Assembly (NCBI RefSeq): GCF_900089605.1
Contig: NZ_LT594324.1
Span: 2,170,001 to 2,234,000 of the forward strand
DNA: 64,000 bases
Reading direction: 5' to 3'
From: Micromonospora narathiwatensis
GTDB lineage: Bacteria; Actinomycetota; Actinomycetes; Mycobacteriales; Micromonosporaceae
Notes under the pieces: model-generated
The model's database searches: none
Seen by the model: only the letters and a program-made list of their open reading frames with translations
Told to the model about the DNA's origin: nothing
Program-made: the position numbers and the translations under genes
In this document: positions 35,900-44,295 of the stretch, one piece after another
How the letters are laid out: each line of letters starts with the position of its first letter
Position numbering within the stretch: the stretch's first letter is position 1

Positions 35900-36694
35900 A
35901 TGCGGGTGACGATGGCGAGCGCCGCGGCACGGACCGGGCGCGTGAACGAGGACTTCACCGGCGCCGTGCCGACGGCGGCGGTGCTGATCGACGGCGCCGG
36001 CATCCCCGGCGCCGAATCGATCTGCCGACACGGCGTGGCCTGGTACGCAGCCCGGCTGGGCGGCAGCCTCCTCAGCCTGCTGTCCGTCGTGCCGGACCGC
36101 GGCCTTCCGGCACTGCTCGCCGAGGCCATCTCGCGGGTGACGGACGAGCACCGGGGCACCTGCGACGTCACCGATCCGATCAGTCCGTCGGCGACGGTGG
36201 CCATGCTGCGCCTCTCCGACGGCCTCGTCGAGTACCTGGTGCTCGGTGACTCGGTCCTCGTGCTCGACAGAGCCGACGGCGTGCCGCTCGTCGTCTCCGA
36301 TCCCCGCGAGGTGATCATCAGCCGGTCGTACCAGCCCCTGATCGAGGCCACCCCCGCGGGGAGCGACGAGCACCGCCGAGTCCTGCGAGAGTTGCGTGCC
36401 AAGCGGAACCAGCCGGGCGGCTTCTGGGTGGCCAAGGACGACCCGCGGGCGGCGGACGAGGCGATCACCGGACGCTGCCCGATCGCCGAGCTGACCGGCG
36501 CCGTCCTGCTCAGCAATGGAGCCAGCCGCATCGTGGACCGGTTCCGGCTCGCCGACTGGCCGGGGGTCATGGCCGTCCTCGCGTCGAACGGACCCGCCGA
36601 GATCATCCGTCGCGTCCGCCAGGCGGAGGCGCGCGACGCGGTGGCGGCGGACGACGCGACGATCGCCCACTGCACCGACCTCGCAGCCGCCTGA
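35900..36694 (+). CDS. PP2C-like serine/threonine phosphatase family protein
   Basis: This 264-residue protein shows PP2C signatures: ARTGRVNEDF at the start, VLIDGAGIPG (metal-binding DG), LRLSDGLVEYLVLGDSVLV (the GDS strand) and VLLSNGASRIVDRF, the position of the usual DGL/DG motif. The last motif has Asn-Gly in place of Asp-Gly, so one metal ligand may be lost and activity reduced. Family members dephosphorylate Ser/Thr proteins using Mn2+. I chose the ATG at 35900 because it follows GGGAGGGCGGCGGGAC and begins at the conserved core; an ATG-like start at 35819 would add an unsupported tail. Confidence 0.75.
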   Translation: MRVTMASAAARTGRVNEDFTGAVPTAAVLIDGAGIPGAESICRHGVAWYAARLGGSLLSLLSVVPDRGLPALLAEAISRVTDEHRGTCDVTDPISPSATVAMLRLSDGLVEYLVLGDSVLVLDRADGVPLVVSDPREVIISRSYQPLIEATPAGSDEHRRVLRELRAKRNQPGGFWVAKDDPRAADEAITGRCPIAELTGAVLLSNGASRIVDRFRLADWPGVMAVLASNGPAEIIRRVRQAEARDAVAADDATIAHCTDLAAA

Positions 36695-36744
36695 CCGTCG
36701 GGGGCGGAGCCGACCCCGCCGTACGTCTCGCCGCCCGCCCTGGC

Positions 36745-37194
36745 TCAGGCGACGCAGAACTCGTTGCCCTCCGGGTCGGTGAGCACGGTCCACTCACCCC
36801 CCGGCTCCTTGACGTGGCGGACCAGCGTCGCGCCGTGCTCCCGCAGCCGGGCCACCATCGCCTCCCGCTGGCCCTGATCGGCATGGATGTCGACGTGCAG
36901 CCGGTTCTTCACCGTCTTCGGCTCCGGAACCCGGTTGAACAGCAGGCGTCGGCCCAGGCCCGTACCGCTGACCGGGTCGAACGGGTCGTCGGGATGCCGG
37001 ACAGCGGCGGCGTCCCGCCAGAACAGCCGCCCCTGGAACTCGACACACAGACTCTCGTCGACCGTCCCGGCGGCCAGCAGTCGCTCGATCAGGTCGCTGT
37101 TGTCCTCGACCTGATAACCCAACGCCTCCGCCCAGAACACGGCCTGACGGTGCGGGTCGCCCGTGTCGAGAACCAGTTTCCAACCGAGTGCCAT
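36745..37194 (-). CDS. VOC (glyoxalase-fold) family protein
   Basis: This 149-residue protein has two beta-alpha-beta-beta-beta units: WKLVLDTGDPHRQAVFWAEA at the start and LHVDIHADQGQREAMVARLR in the second half. It ends with WTVLTDPEGNEFCV, where Glu is a typical metal or structural residue. VOC proteins include dioxygenases, glyoxalases and drug-binding resistance proteins; this single-copy actinobacterial type usually has no assigned substrate. The ATG at 37194 removes an upstream read-through. It is divergent from the WYL regulator, which may control it. Confidence 0.85.
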   Translation of the reverse strand: MALGWKLVLDTGDPHRQAVFWAEALGYQVEDNSDLIERLLAAGTVDESLCVEFQGRLFWRDAAAVRHPDDPFDPVSGTGLGRRLLFNRVPEPKTVKNRLHVDIHADQGQREAMVARLREHGATLVRHVKEPGGEWTVLTDPEGNEFCVA

Positions 37195-37255
37195 GAGACC
37201 CCTCTCCTCAGCGCGTGCGCTGCTCGTAGCCCTAGCCTCCCCCCAATAGCGGACA

Positions 37256-37272
37256 GGATCGTTCCGCGATCC
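37256..37272. promoter_or_regulatory. Possible operator of the WYL regulator
   Basis: GGATCG-TTCCG-CGATCC is a perfect 6-5-6 inverted repeat. It lies 16 nt before the regulator start, inside the divergent promoter gap. Confidence 0.35.
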
Positions 37273-37288
37273 GTGCGACGATGAGTCC

Positions 37289-38248
37289 GTGACCGCCGAG
37301 GCGACGACCGAGCGGGTGCTGCGGATGCTGGCGCTGCTGCAACGGCGGTCGTCCTGGACCGCCGCCGAGCTCGCCGCCGAGCTGGCGGTCACCGACCGCT
37401 CGGTACGCCGTGACGTGGAGCGGCTGCGCGCGCTCGGCTACCCCGTGTACGCGACGGCGGGCGTCGGCGGCGGCTACCGGCTGGGCGCGGGCACCCGGCT
37501 GCCCCCGCTGCTCCTCGACGACGAGGAGGCGATCGCGACGGCGGTCTCCCTGCGCATGGCGTCGGGGGGCACGGTCGCCGGGGCGGGCGAGGCGGCGCTG
37601 CGGGCGCTCGCGAAGCTCGACCAGGTGATGCCGTCCCGGCTGCGCGCCGAGGTGCGGGCGGTGCACGGCGCCACCGAGACCCTGGTCGGCCCCGGGGTCG
37701 AGATCGACGCGGAACTGCTGGTGACGCTCGCGCGGGCCTGCCGCGACGCCGTGCGGGTGCGGTTCCGCTACGCCGGCCGCGACGGTGGGGAGCGTGAACG
37801 CACGGTCGAGCCGGTGCGGATGGTCACCACCGGTCGCCGCTGGTACCTGATGGCCCGCGACGTCGACCGCGACGACTGGCGTACCTTCCGGCTGGACCGG
37901 ATGCGCGAGGTGGTGGCGACGGCCTGGCGTTTCCGGACGAAGGAGCATCCGGATCCGGTTGCCTACGTGCAGCGGTCGGTGACCGGAGCGCCGTACCGGT
38001 ATCTCGCCCGGGTGCGCCTGCACGCCCGGCCCGACCAGGTGCGGGAGCTGGTGCCGCCCCAGGTGGGGCGCGTCGAGGACGACCGCGACGGGTGGTGCGT
38101 GCTCGTCGTCGGCGGGGAGAACCTGGACTGGCTCGCCGCGCACGTGGCCCGGCTGGGCTTCGACGCGGAGGTGCTGGAGCCTCCGGAACTGCGGGAGGCC
38201 GCCGCCCGGCTCGCCCGCCGCCTCGCGGCGATGGCCGAAACCGGCTGA
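37289..38248 (+). CDS. HTH-WYL (YafY-type) transcriptional regulator
   Basis: This 319-residue protein has an N-terminal winged helix (about 5-65; LLQRRSSWTAAELAAELAVT, then SVRRDVERLRALGYPV). A linker with GVGGGYRLG, the WYL domain (about 150-230; GRRWYLMARD within the conserved core) and a C-terminal WCX-type domain follow. WYL regulators sense small ligands or single-stranded nucleic acid and often control neighbouring metabolic genes. The adjacent VOC gene is divergent, and a short palindrome lies between them. Confidence 0.92.
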   Translation: MTAEATTERVLRMLALLQRRSSWTAAELAAELAVTDRSVRRDVERLRALGYPVYATAGVGGGYRLGAGTRLPPLLLDDEEAIATAVSLRMASGGTVAGAGEAALRALAKLDQVMPSRLRAEVRAVHGATETLVGPGVEIDAELLVTLARACRDAVRVRFRYAGRDGGERERTVEPVRMVTTGRRWYLMARDVDRDDWRTFRLDRMREVVATAWRFRTKEHPDPVAYVQRSVTGAPYRYLARVRLHARPDQVRELVPPQVGRVEDDRDGWCVLVVGGENLDWLAAHVARLGFDAEVLEPPELREAAARLARRLAAMAETG

Positions 38249-38343
38249 CGAGCCCGATCGCTTCCCGCGATCCGCCGCCGCAGAGGCGGACACCGCCCCG
38301 ACCGCCGCCCGCTACCGGGGCCACAGGTCGGGTACGCCGGGTG

Positions 38344-39216
38344 TCAGCGCCGGTCGGCGACCGTGACCCGGCTCATGCCGAGCGACCTGTGGTGGTGGGT
38401 CGATGTCGCCAGCGCCTTCGCCGTCCGGAGCAGGTCACCGTCGCTGGTGACGGCGTACCCGTGCCGCCCGAGCAGGCCCGCCATCGCCGCAGGTGTCCAG
38501 GTCGAACGCCACGGCTCGTCCGCCCAGACGCTGGCGCGACGGGTGGACGCGCTCAGGGCCCGGGCCGCGAGGCGGCCGAGCGCCGCGAACGCCGACGGCG
38601 TCTGGAAGTTGACGATCAGCCGGCTGCCCGACGCCGAGCAGGCGGCGACGGCGCGGACGGTGGCGGCGACCTCCGTCCTGGTCAGATACGGGACGACCCC
38701 CTCCCAGACCCAGGTCGTGGCCTGGTCGACCCGGTGGCCGGCGGCCGCGAGCGCATGGTCGAGCCGGTCCCGGCCGAAGCTCACCGGGACGTACGTCGGC
38801 GGGGTGCCGGACAGGTCCGCGGCGCGGTCGCGTTTGTCCTGCTGCGAGGCGGGCCGGTCGATCTCGAAGACCGCCACCCCGGCGAGTTCCGGCATACGCC
38901 AGGCGCGCCCGTCCAGCCCGGCGCCGAGAACCACCAGCTGAGGGTTGGGACGGGCGCGGATGGCGTCGTCGATGGCGACCGTCCGGGGCACCATCAGTTC
39001 GGCAGCGGCCCGCACCGTCTCGTAGTCGACGCGCTGCCGCCACTCCCGCGGCGCGGCGCCGTCGCGTACCCGCTCGACGGCCTCACGCTCGTCGGGGCGC
39101 AGGAGGCGTGCGGCCGTCGGGTCGGCGAAGCGGTCAGGAGCGATCAAGCCGTCCGCGGCGGCGCGGCCCTGGCAGACCAGCACCGCCGTGCGGCTAGCCC
39201 GGAGCGTCGTGGACAT
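38344..39216 (-). CDS. Class I SAM-dependent methyltransferase (LCM/PPM1-like)
   Basis: This 290-residue protein belongs to the leucine-carboxyl-methyltransferase-like group common in actinomycetes. It shows QLVVLGAGLDGRAWRM (SAM-binding motif I, with the characteristic AGLD), VFEIDRPASQQDKR (motif II acidic residue) and TWVWEGVVPYLT (post-I motif EGVxPYL). The family O-methylates carboxylates or hydroxyls of small molecules, or is uncharacterised. It stands alone, convergent with the WYL gene. It could tailor a secondary metabolite, but the NRPS/PKS operon is 15 kb away, so no link is claimed. Confidence 0.9.
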   Translation of the reverse strand: MSTTLRASRTAVLVCQGRAAADGLIAPDRFADPTAARLLRPDEREAVERVRDGAAPREWRQRVDYETVRAAAELMVPRTVAIDDAIRARPNPQLVVLGAGLDGRAWRMPELAGVAVFEIDRPASQQDKRDRAADLSGTPPTYVPVSFGRDRLDHALAAAGHRVDQATTWVWEGVVPYLTRTEVAATVRAVAACSASGSRLIVNFQTPSAFAALGRLAARALSASTRRASVWADEPWRSTWTPAAMAGLLGRHGYAVTSDGDLLRTAKALATSTHHHRSLGMSRVTVADRR

Positions 39217-39307
39217 CGCTCAAGGGTAGCCTCGGGCGGGCGCGCGGACCGCTGACAAATGTCATGGCCCGAGATCGCGGCGGGCGCCGAGGGCGACGTC
39301 CGCGCCC

Positions 39308-39336
39308 TTGCCAGTAATCGACATAAGTCATTACAT
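39308..39336 (+). promoter_or_regulatory. Promoter for the secreted CBM2 protein
   Basis: TTGCCA (39308-39313) and TTACAT (39331-39336) are 17 bp apart and overlap a loose dyad (TAATCGAC-ATAA-GTCATTA). A second short palindrome, TGACA-AA-TGTCA, lies at 39253-39264. The predicted start leaves an untranslated leader of about 135 nt. Confidence 0.5.
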
Positions 39337-39477
39337 TGACCGGCGGGCGCCGCCGCAGGGCGGCTGCACGTCGCGCCTGAGCCGGGCATTCCCGTACGCG
39401 CCGTCGCGTCGGCACGCGAGGTCTTCGCAACTCCGTACCGCCGGTCACCGACCGGCGGCCCGCCGAGAGGACCCCCG

Positions 39478-40707
39478 ATGAGGATTTCCCGCGCCCGTCT
39501 CACCCCGCTCGTCGCGACCGCGGCCACCCTGGTCGCCGCCGCCGTCGTCACCCCGGTGGCCGCCGGACCGGCCACCGCCGCCCAGGGATGCCAGATCGAC
39601 TACCTGCCGAACGAGTGGCCCGGCGGCTTCACCGCCACGGTCCGCGTCGCCCCCGGCGACACCCCGCTGAACGGCTGGACGGTCACCTGGACGTACCCCG
39701 GTGACCAGCGGATCACCAGCGGCTGGAACGCCGTGGTCAGCCAGTCCGGCAAGACCGTCACCGCCCGCAACGCGGCCTGGAACGGCAGCGTGCCGGCCGG
39801 CGGCACCACCGAGTTCGGCGTCCAGGGTACGGCCGGCACCACCGGCCCGGCCCCGACCGGCTTCGCGCTCAACGGCGTACCGTGCAACGGCGCCCCGCCG
39901 GTCCCGACCACGGCCCCGCCGACGAACAGTCCGCCGCCGACGACCTCGCCGAGCCCCACCGCCCCGCCCCCGACCAGGCCGCCCACGCCGACGCCCACCC
40001 CCACCGGCACGCCGCCGGCCGGCTGCGGCGCCGCGGTGCTCTGTGACGGCTTCGAGAACCAGGCCGGGCCCGCCCCGGCGGGCGACTGGAGCGTGGTCCA
40101 GCCGGACTGTGCCGGGGCCGGCACCGCCGTCGTCGACACCGCCACGGTCCACACCGGCTCCCGGGCGATCCGGATCAACGGCGCCGGAGGCTACTGCAAC
40201 CACGTCTTCGTCCGGTCCAACCGCGACCTCGGTACGCTCAGTGCGCTGCGCTACGGGCGGCTCTGGGTACGGCACACCACCGCGCTCCCGGCCGACCACG
40301 TGACCCTGCTCGCCATGACCGACGCCGCGGACGGCAACCGGGACCTCCGGATGGGCGGCCAGAACGGCGCGCTCCAGTGGAACCGGGCCTCCGACGACGC
40401 CACCCTGCCCGAGCAGAGCCCGGCCGGGGTGGCGCTGAGCGTGCCGCTGCCCACCGGGCGCTGGTCGTGTGTGGAGTTCATGGTCGACGGGACCACCGGG
40501 CAGTTGCGCACCTGGTTGGACGGCGTCGCGGTCGCCGGGCTCACCGCCGACGGCGTGCCCACCCACGACATCGACGGGCAGTGGTACAACCGCACCTGGC
40601 GGCCCCGGCTCACCGACCTCAAGCTCGGCTGGGAGAGCTACGGCGGGGCGGCGGACACGCTCTGGTTCGACGACGTGGCGCTCGGCAGCACCCGGCTCGG
40701 CTGCTGA
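39478..40707 (+). CDS. Secreted CBM2 protein with C-terminal jelly-roll domain
   Basis: A 409-residue exported protein has a signal peptide (cleavage near GPATAAQG). A family 2 cellulose-binding module follows at about 37-140 (CQIDY start, GFTATVRVAPG, LNGWTVTWTYPG, WNGSVPAGG, closing NGVPC). Then come a Pro/Thr linker (140-180) and a C-terminal domain of about 225 residues (CDGFENQAGPAPAGDWSV to LWFDDVALGS). The last domain has the LamG/jelly-roll look of Cip1-like polysaccharide-binding or lyase proteins; that assignment is tentative. It probably works on plant cell-wall material outside the cell. A strong hairpin follows. Confidence 0.87.
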   Translation: MRISRARLTPLVATAATLVAAAVVTPVAAGPATAAQGCQIDYLPNEWPGGFTATVRVAPGDTPLNGWTVTWTYPGDQRITSGWNAVVSQSGKTVTARNAAWNGSVPAGGTTEFGVQGTAGTTGPAPTGFALNGVPCNGAPPVPTTAPPTNSPPPTTSPSPTAPPPTRPPTPTPTPTGTPPAGCGAAVLCDGFENQAGPAPAGDWSVVQPDCAGAGTAVVDTATVHTGSRAIRINGAGGYCNHVFVRSNRDLGTLSALRYGRLWVRHTTALPADHVTLLAMTDAADGNRDLRMGGQNGALQWNRASDDATLPEQSPAGVALSVPLPTGRWSCVEFMVDGTTGQLRTWLDGVAVAGLTADGVPTHDIDGQWYNRTWRPRLTDLKLGWESYGGAADTLWFDDVALGSTRLGC

Positions 40708-40713
40708 CCGACC

Positions 40714-40749
40714 CGGGCCGGGCGACCCGGACGCGGGGCGCCCGGCCCG
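40714..40749 (+). terminator. Terminator after the CBM2 gene
   Basis: CGGGCCGGGCG and CGCCCGGCCCG form a perfect 11-bp stem with a 14-nt loop, starting 7 nt after the stop. Confidence 0.65.
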
Positions 40750-40892
40750 CGGCTGATCATCAAGCGTTCATCGGGGATTGTGGCCCGGTTTCCGTCCGGG
40801 GCCTGTACGGCGCAGAGGATCACCGCCAGACTGGGGCGCGATCGGAAACGAAGCCGATCGATATCTTGTCGCCTCAGGACAGGGAGGATCCC

Positions 40893-41339
40893 TTGACCAC
40901 GCTCGCGACCCCGCGTCCCGCCACCCGCGTACGCCGCATCCTCGGCGCGCTCGCGCTGCTCACGGCCATGGTCGCCACCGGGCTCGTCGGCCCGTCGGTG
41001 GTCTCCACCAAGCTCGCCGAGCCCGCCCACGCCGCGGTCTACAGCTCCTGCACGATGAGCCGCTGCGCGGACGCCCGCACCGCCCGTTCCGGCTGGTCCG
41101 GCAAGGGCTTCCCGACCACGCGCGGCTGGTACTCCTGGAGCGGCGGGCAGTACAACTACGCCGGCGGCCAGTTCTACAACCGCGAGGGGCAGCTCCCCGC
41201 CAACGCCACCTACTACGAGTACGACGTCTACCCGCGCGCCTACGGCGCGGCGCGGGACGCGTACCGGATCGTGGTCAACAAGAGCACCGGCGCCACCTGG
41301 TTCTCGCCCGACCACTACGTGAACTTCTACCTGCTCTGA
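40893..41339 (+). CDS. Secreted guanyl-type ribonuclease (RNase N1/Sa/barnase family)
   Basis: A 148-residue exported protein has a signal peptide (cleavage near AEPAHA) and a compact RNase domain. FYNREGQLP (substrate-binding turn), YYEYDVYPRA (catalytic Glu), the Arg in DAYRIVVNK and SPDHYVNFYLL (catalytic His) match microbial guanyl-specific RNases of the Sa/barnase fold. These cleave RNA 3' to guanine and are toxic if retained in the cytosol. I chose the TTG at 40893 because AGGGAGG lies 6 nt upstream and the signal peptide is then complete. A barstar-like gene follows 64 nt later, a toxin-inhibitor pair. Confidence 0.88.
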   Translation: MTTLATPRPATRVRRILGALALLTAMVATGLVGPSVVSTKLAEPAHAAVYSSCTMSRCADARTARSGWSGKGFPTTRGWYSWSGGQYNYAGGQFYNREGQLPANATYYEYDVYPRAYGAARDAYRIVVNKSTGATWFSPDHYVNFYLL

Positions 41340-41403
41340 CCGTGACACGGTGCGGGTCGGGCCGCCCGGCGGCCCGACCCGACCGACCGCCCTGGAGGGA
41401 CCG

Positions 41404-41880
41404 ATGGCCGCAGCGCAGCCGCACCCGCCGGCCTGGCTCGCGTTCGACACCGGGCCGCAGGCCGACCCCACCGGGGTCGTCCTCGCCGGGACGGCGGCCC
41501 GCACCCGCGCCGGCCTCTTCGACGCCCTGGCCACGGCCCTCGCCCTGCCCGACTGGTTCGGACGCAACTGGGACGCGCTCGCCGACGTGCTCGCCGACCG
41601 GCTCGACGCCGGCCCACTGGTCCTGATCGTCAGCGACGCGGCGGAACTGCTGGCCGACGAGCCGCCCGCGCAGCTCGGCACCTTCCTCGACGTGCTGGGC
41701 GGGGTCGCCGCCGGCGGGCACGAGCCGCTGCGGCTGGTGCTGCGGGAGCGGGCGCAACGGCTGCCCGCCGTACGGCGGCGGATCGCGTCGGCCCTCGCCG
41801 GAGTCGCCGTCCCACCCGGCTCCCCGGCCGCCCCGCCGGCCGGCCCCGACGGGCGGGACGCCGGCCCACCCCGACCGTGA
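41404..41880 (+). CDS. Barstar-like ribonuclease inhibitor
   Basis: This 158-residue cytosolic protein has the barstar pattern FDALATALALPDWFGRNWDA followed by LADVL, and a second half with LVLIVSDAAELL. Barstar proteins block the active site of barnase-type RNases with an acidic helix. The ATG at 41404 follows CTGGAGGGACCG. Placement directly after the RNase gene, same strand, indicates self-protection against the secreted enzyme before export. The C-terminal 25 residues are Pro/Ala-rich and beyond the usual domain. Confidence 0.88.
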   Translation: MAAAQPHPPAWLAFDTGPQADPTGVVLAGTAARTRAGLFDALATALALPDWFGRNWDALADVLADRLDAGPLVLIVSDAAELLADEPPAQLGTFLDVLGGVAAGGHEPLRLVLRERAQRLPAVRRRIASALAGVAVPPGSPAAPPAGPDGRDAGPPRP

Positions 41881-41898
41881 CCGTCCCACCCACCCGGA

Positions 41899-42621
41899 TC
41901 AGTTCGGCCCGTCGAGGATCGCGCTGAACCGCTCCTCGGCCAGATCGAGCTGGGCGAAGATGTGCCGCTTCACCGGCGCGGAGAGCGGCGTGTCCGGCCG
42001 GGCGATGAGATCCCGGTACACCGGCACCAGCGGCCGGTACTTGGCGGCCGACCGGGCCACCTTCGGCCCGACCGTGTGGATCACACCCACCCCGTTGTCG
42101 GTGAAGTCCGACACCTTGATCACCCGGGCCCACGGCTCCCGGTCCAGGCTCGCCGCGACGTGCTCCCGGTACTGGACGTGCCGGTCGCGTCCCGGGTCGT
42201 ACGCCGGGTTGGTGACCGCGCCGACCAGCCGGGCGACCCGGGTGCCGAACCGGTCGGCCAGCGTGGCCAGCGCCGCCGCCGTCGGATCGTCGTCGACGGC
42301 GTCCGGGCCGGCGAGCTCCACCGGGTGGTCCTCCACCGCGTCGTGCAACAGGCCCGCCACGATCACGTCCACGTCCCGCACCTGGTAGTGGTGCATCATC
42401 CGGATCGCCACCCGCAGCAGGTGGTTGAGGTACGGCTCGCGGACCCGCCGGTCGTCGCGGTGCAGCTCGGCGGCGAGGTCGAGGGCCGCGGTGAGTCGGT
42501 CCCGCGCGGCGGCGTCGAACGCCCGGATCTCCAGGCGGAACCGCTCCAGCAGGCCCGGTTCGCCGTGGATCTCGGTGATCGCGTGCATCGGCATGCTGGC
42601 CAGGTAGGCGGGAAACTCCAT
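41899..42621 (-). CDS. HD-domain protein resembling (p)ppGpp hydrolases
   Basis: This 240-residue protein has the HD metal-binding pattern of the SpoT/Mesh1 group. YLNHLLRVAIRMMHH contains the first His, VIVAGLLHDAVEDHP the HD pair with the ED-like motif, and RVIKVSDFTDNGVG the last Asp. No synthetase or TGS domain is present, so it is a single-domain, hydrolase-like protein. Family knowledge suggests hydrolysis of guanosine penta/tetraphosphate or a related nucleotide; the specific substrate is not shown. It ends 18 nt from the barstar gene on the opposite strand. Confidence 0.82.
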   Translation of the reverse strand: MEFPAYLASMPMHAITEIHGEPGLLERFRLEIRAFDAAARDRLTAALDLAAELHRDDRRVREPYLNHLLRVAIRMMHHYQVRDVDVIVAGLLHDAVEDHPVELAGPDAVDDDPTAAALATLADRFGTRVARLVGAVTNPAYDPGRDRHVQYREHVAASLDREPWARVIKVSDFTDNGVGVIHTVGPKVARSAAKYRPLVPVYRDLIARPDTPLSAPVKRHIFAQLDLAEERFSAILDGPN

Positions 42622-42790
42622 GCGTTCCTTATAGCTGATCTTCGCTGGCGGTCGGGACCCGGCCGTCGGTCATCCGACGGCCGTCGGCCGTCGCCGCGGC
42701 GGCGCGTGACCAGGCGTACGTCCTCCTCCGTGCCGGCCGCGAGCGGCGACAGCACCGGCGGACCGCCGGCCGGTGGGTGACAATCGGCGG

Positions 42791-43426
42791 ATGGACCGGG
42801 TGGTGAGTGTGCTGGTGGCGCTGCCGCCGGCCCTGGTCCTGTCCCTGGTCTTCCTGCTCCCGGCGCTGGAGGCGTCGACCTTCCTCGGGCTGGTCGTGCC
42901 GGGGGAGGTGGCGGTGCTGGTCGGTGGCGTGCTCGCCCACGAGGGGCGGCTGCCGCTGTGGGCCGTGGCGGTGGCCGCGATCGCCGGGGCGGCGCTCGGC
43001 GACCAGGTCGGCTACCTCGTCGGCCGCCGCTACGGCCACCGGTTGCTCGACCGCGCGCCCCGCCGGCTCGTCCACCCCGAGGACGTACGCCGGGGACTGG
43101 CGCTGATCCGTCGCCGGGGCGCCTTCGCGGTGGTGCTCGGCCGCTGGGTGGCGGCGCTGCGCGCGCTGGTGCCCGGGCTGGCCGGGATGAGCGGCATGCA
43201 CCACCGCACGTTCACCGTCGCGAACGTCGCCGGCGGCGCGCTCTGGGCGGTGACGGTGGCCGTGCTCGGCTACCTGTTCGGGGCGTCGTACCGGCTGCTG
43301 GAGCGGCGGCTCGGTTGGGGCAGCGAGGCGCTGCTGGCCCTGGTGGTGCTGCTGGTGCTGGTCCGGCTGCTCCGGGCCCGGCGGGCCGCCCGCCGCGCGC
43401 GCAAGACGTCCGCCGGGCGACGCTGA
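42791..43426 (+). CDS. DedA-family membrane protein
   Basis: This 211-residue integral membrane protein matches the DedA/SNARE-associated family. FLLPALEASTFLGLVVPGEV carries the acidic residue and PGE turn, GAALGDQVGYLVGRRYGHRL follows, and VVLGRWVAALRALVPGLAGM holds the conserved Arg-containing loop before the last helices. Members act in lipid flipping, envelope stability and tolerance of cationic peptides. The ATG at 42791 is preferred; an in-frame GTG at 42773 adds six residues. A 13-bp hairpin ends the transcript. Confidence 0.9.
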   Translation: MDRVVSVLVALPPALVLSLVFLLPALEASTFLGLVVPGEVAVLVGGVLAHEGRLPLWAVAVAAIAGAALGDQVGYLVGRRYGHRLLDRAPRRLVHPEDVRRGLALIRRRGAFAVVLGRWVAALRALVPGLAGMSGMHHRTFTVANVAGGALWAVTVAVLGYLFGASYRLLERRLGWGSEALLALVVLLVLVRLLRARRAARRARKTSAGRR

Positions 43427-43467
43427 CCCGGCCCGGTGCCGCCCGGCGGCGCGTGTCGGCCGGCCGT

Positions 43468-43501
43468 ACCCGGGCCGGCGCCCGGGGACGCCGGCCCGGG
43501 T
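43468..43501. terminator. Strong bidirectional hairpin
   Basis: ACCCGGGCCGGCG and CGCCGGCCCGGGT form a perfect 13-bp stem with an 8-nt loop between the DedA gene (+) and the pectate lyase remnant (-). Confidence 0.7.
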
Positions 43502-43511
43502 GGGGCGGGGG

Positions 43512-44060
43512 TCAGCCGCTGATCTTCCCGGTGCCGGCCCCGGCGGTCACCGTGGACTTCACCGTGCTCGCGGCATCCGCGGTGTACGCGTACGGGATGG
43601 CCGCGACGCTGCCGGCGGTCTGCGGCGTGCCGGAGTTGACGAACACGTTGTTGCGCTGGACCAGGTTGCCGGTCGGCGAGGAGCCCTCGCCGACGTGCGT
43701 GGGGTCGGTCATGATCTCGAAGTAGTTCCCCTCGACCAGCACGCCGGCGTTGCAGGTGGTGGCGACGCCGTAGCTGTACGACGGGTTGGCGGTGTTCACG
43801 TAGTAGTTGTTGAACACGTGCACCGGGTTGCCGAAGCGGACCCGCGGGTTGCGCTGGAAGCAGTTGCTGAACACGTTGTGGTGGTAGGTCACCTTCAGCT
43901 TGCCGGTGTCCTCGCCGGAGTTGCTGTCGCTGTGCCCGACCAGCGAGCACTTCACGTGGTCGTGCAGCCGGTTCCAGGAGACGGTGACGAAGTTCGACCC
44001 GTGGGTGATGTCCAGCAGGCCGTCGTAGTAGTCGGTGCCGTGGCTGGTGTCGCTGGACAG
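43512..44060 (-). pseudogene. Pectate lyase (PL1) C-terminal remnant
   Basis: About 183 residues of a family 1 pectate lyase survive. They comprise SSDTSHGTDYYDGLLDITHG, WNRLHDHVKCSLVGHSD, KLKVTYHHNVFSNCFQRNPR and FGNPVHVFNNYYVNTANPSY, then the C-terminal strands to a stop at 43512. The region has the vWiDH/HHN and RxPR elements of the catalytic beta-helix. It lacks the whole N-terminal half, signal peptide and start. At about 44,058-44,065 the homology stops abruptly and the sequence becomes a KDPG-aldolase fragment on the other strand. The gene is therefore broken by a deletion or rearrangement. The upstream open frame that continues antisense through the aldolase fragment is not lyase-like. 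Confidence 0.87.
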
Positions 44061-44238
44061 GCCGCCGGGCCGCTGCCCGAGGCGTCCTTCGTGGCCACCG
44101 GCGGGATCGACGCGGACAACGCGCCGGACTTTCCTCGCCGCCGGGGTGAGGGTCGTCGCGGTCGGGTCGGCGCTGGCCGACCCGCGCCAGATCGGCCGCC
44201 TGGCCGCGCTCGCCGGGGCTGCGGGCCTCGACGGGTGA
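44060..44238 (+). pseudogene. eda: KDPG/KHG aldolase C-terminal fragment, frameshifted
   Basis: Translation from about 44060 gives GPLPEASFVATGGIDADNAP in one frame; after about 44,130 another frame gives FLAAGVRVVAVGSALADPRQ, ending at TGA 44236-44238. Joined, this is the C-terminal third of a 2-dehydro-3-deoxyphosphogluconate aldolase: the TGGID phosphate-binding strand, the FLAAG segment and GSAL near the end. The N-terminal two thirds, with the Schiff-base lysine, are missing, and one base must be lost or gained near CTTTCCTC. It is therefore non-functional. KDPG aldolase is the last step of galacturonate breakdown, which fits the adjoining pectate lyase remnant. Confidence 0.7.
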
Positions 44239-44295
44239 GGCGTCGACGGTGAGGCGTCGGCCCGTAGGGCGGAGGCGGGACGAGCCGACAGGTAC

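Noticed and set aside
38344..39216. Methyltransferase as a tailoring enzyme of the NRPS/PKS cluster
   Set aside because: It is 15 kb away, separated by unrelated genes, and convergent with a WYL regulator; nothing in the sequence links it to the pathway.
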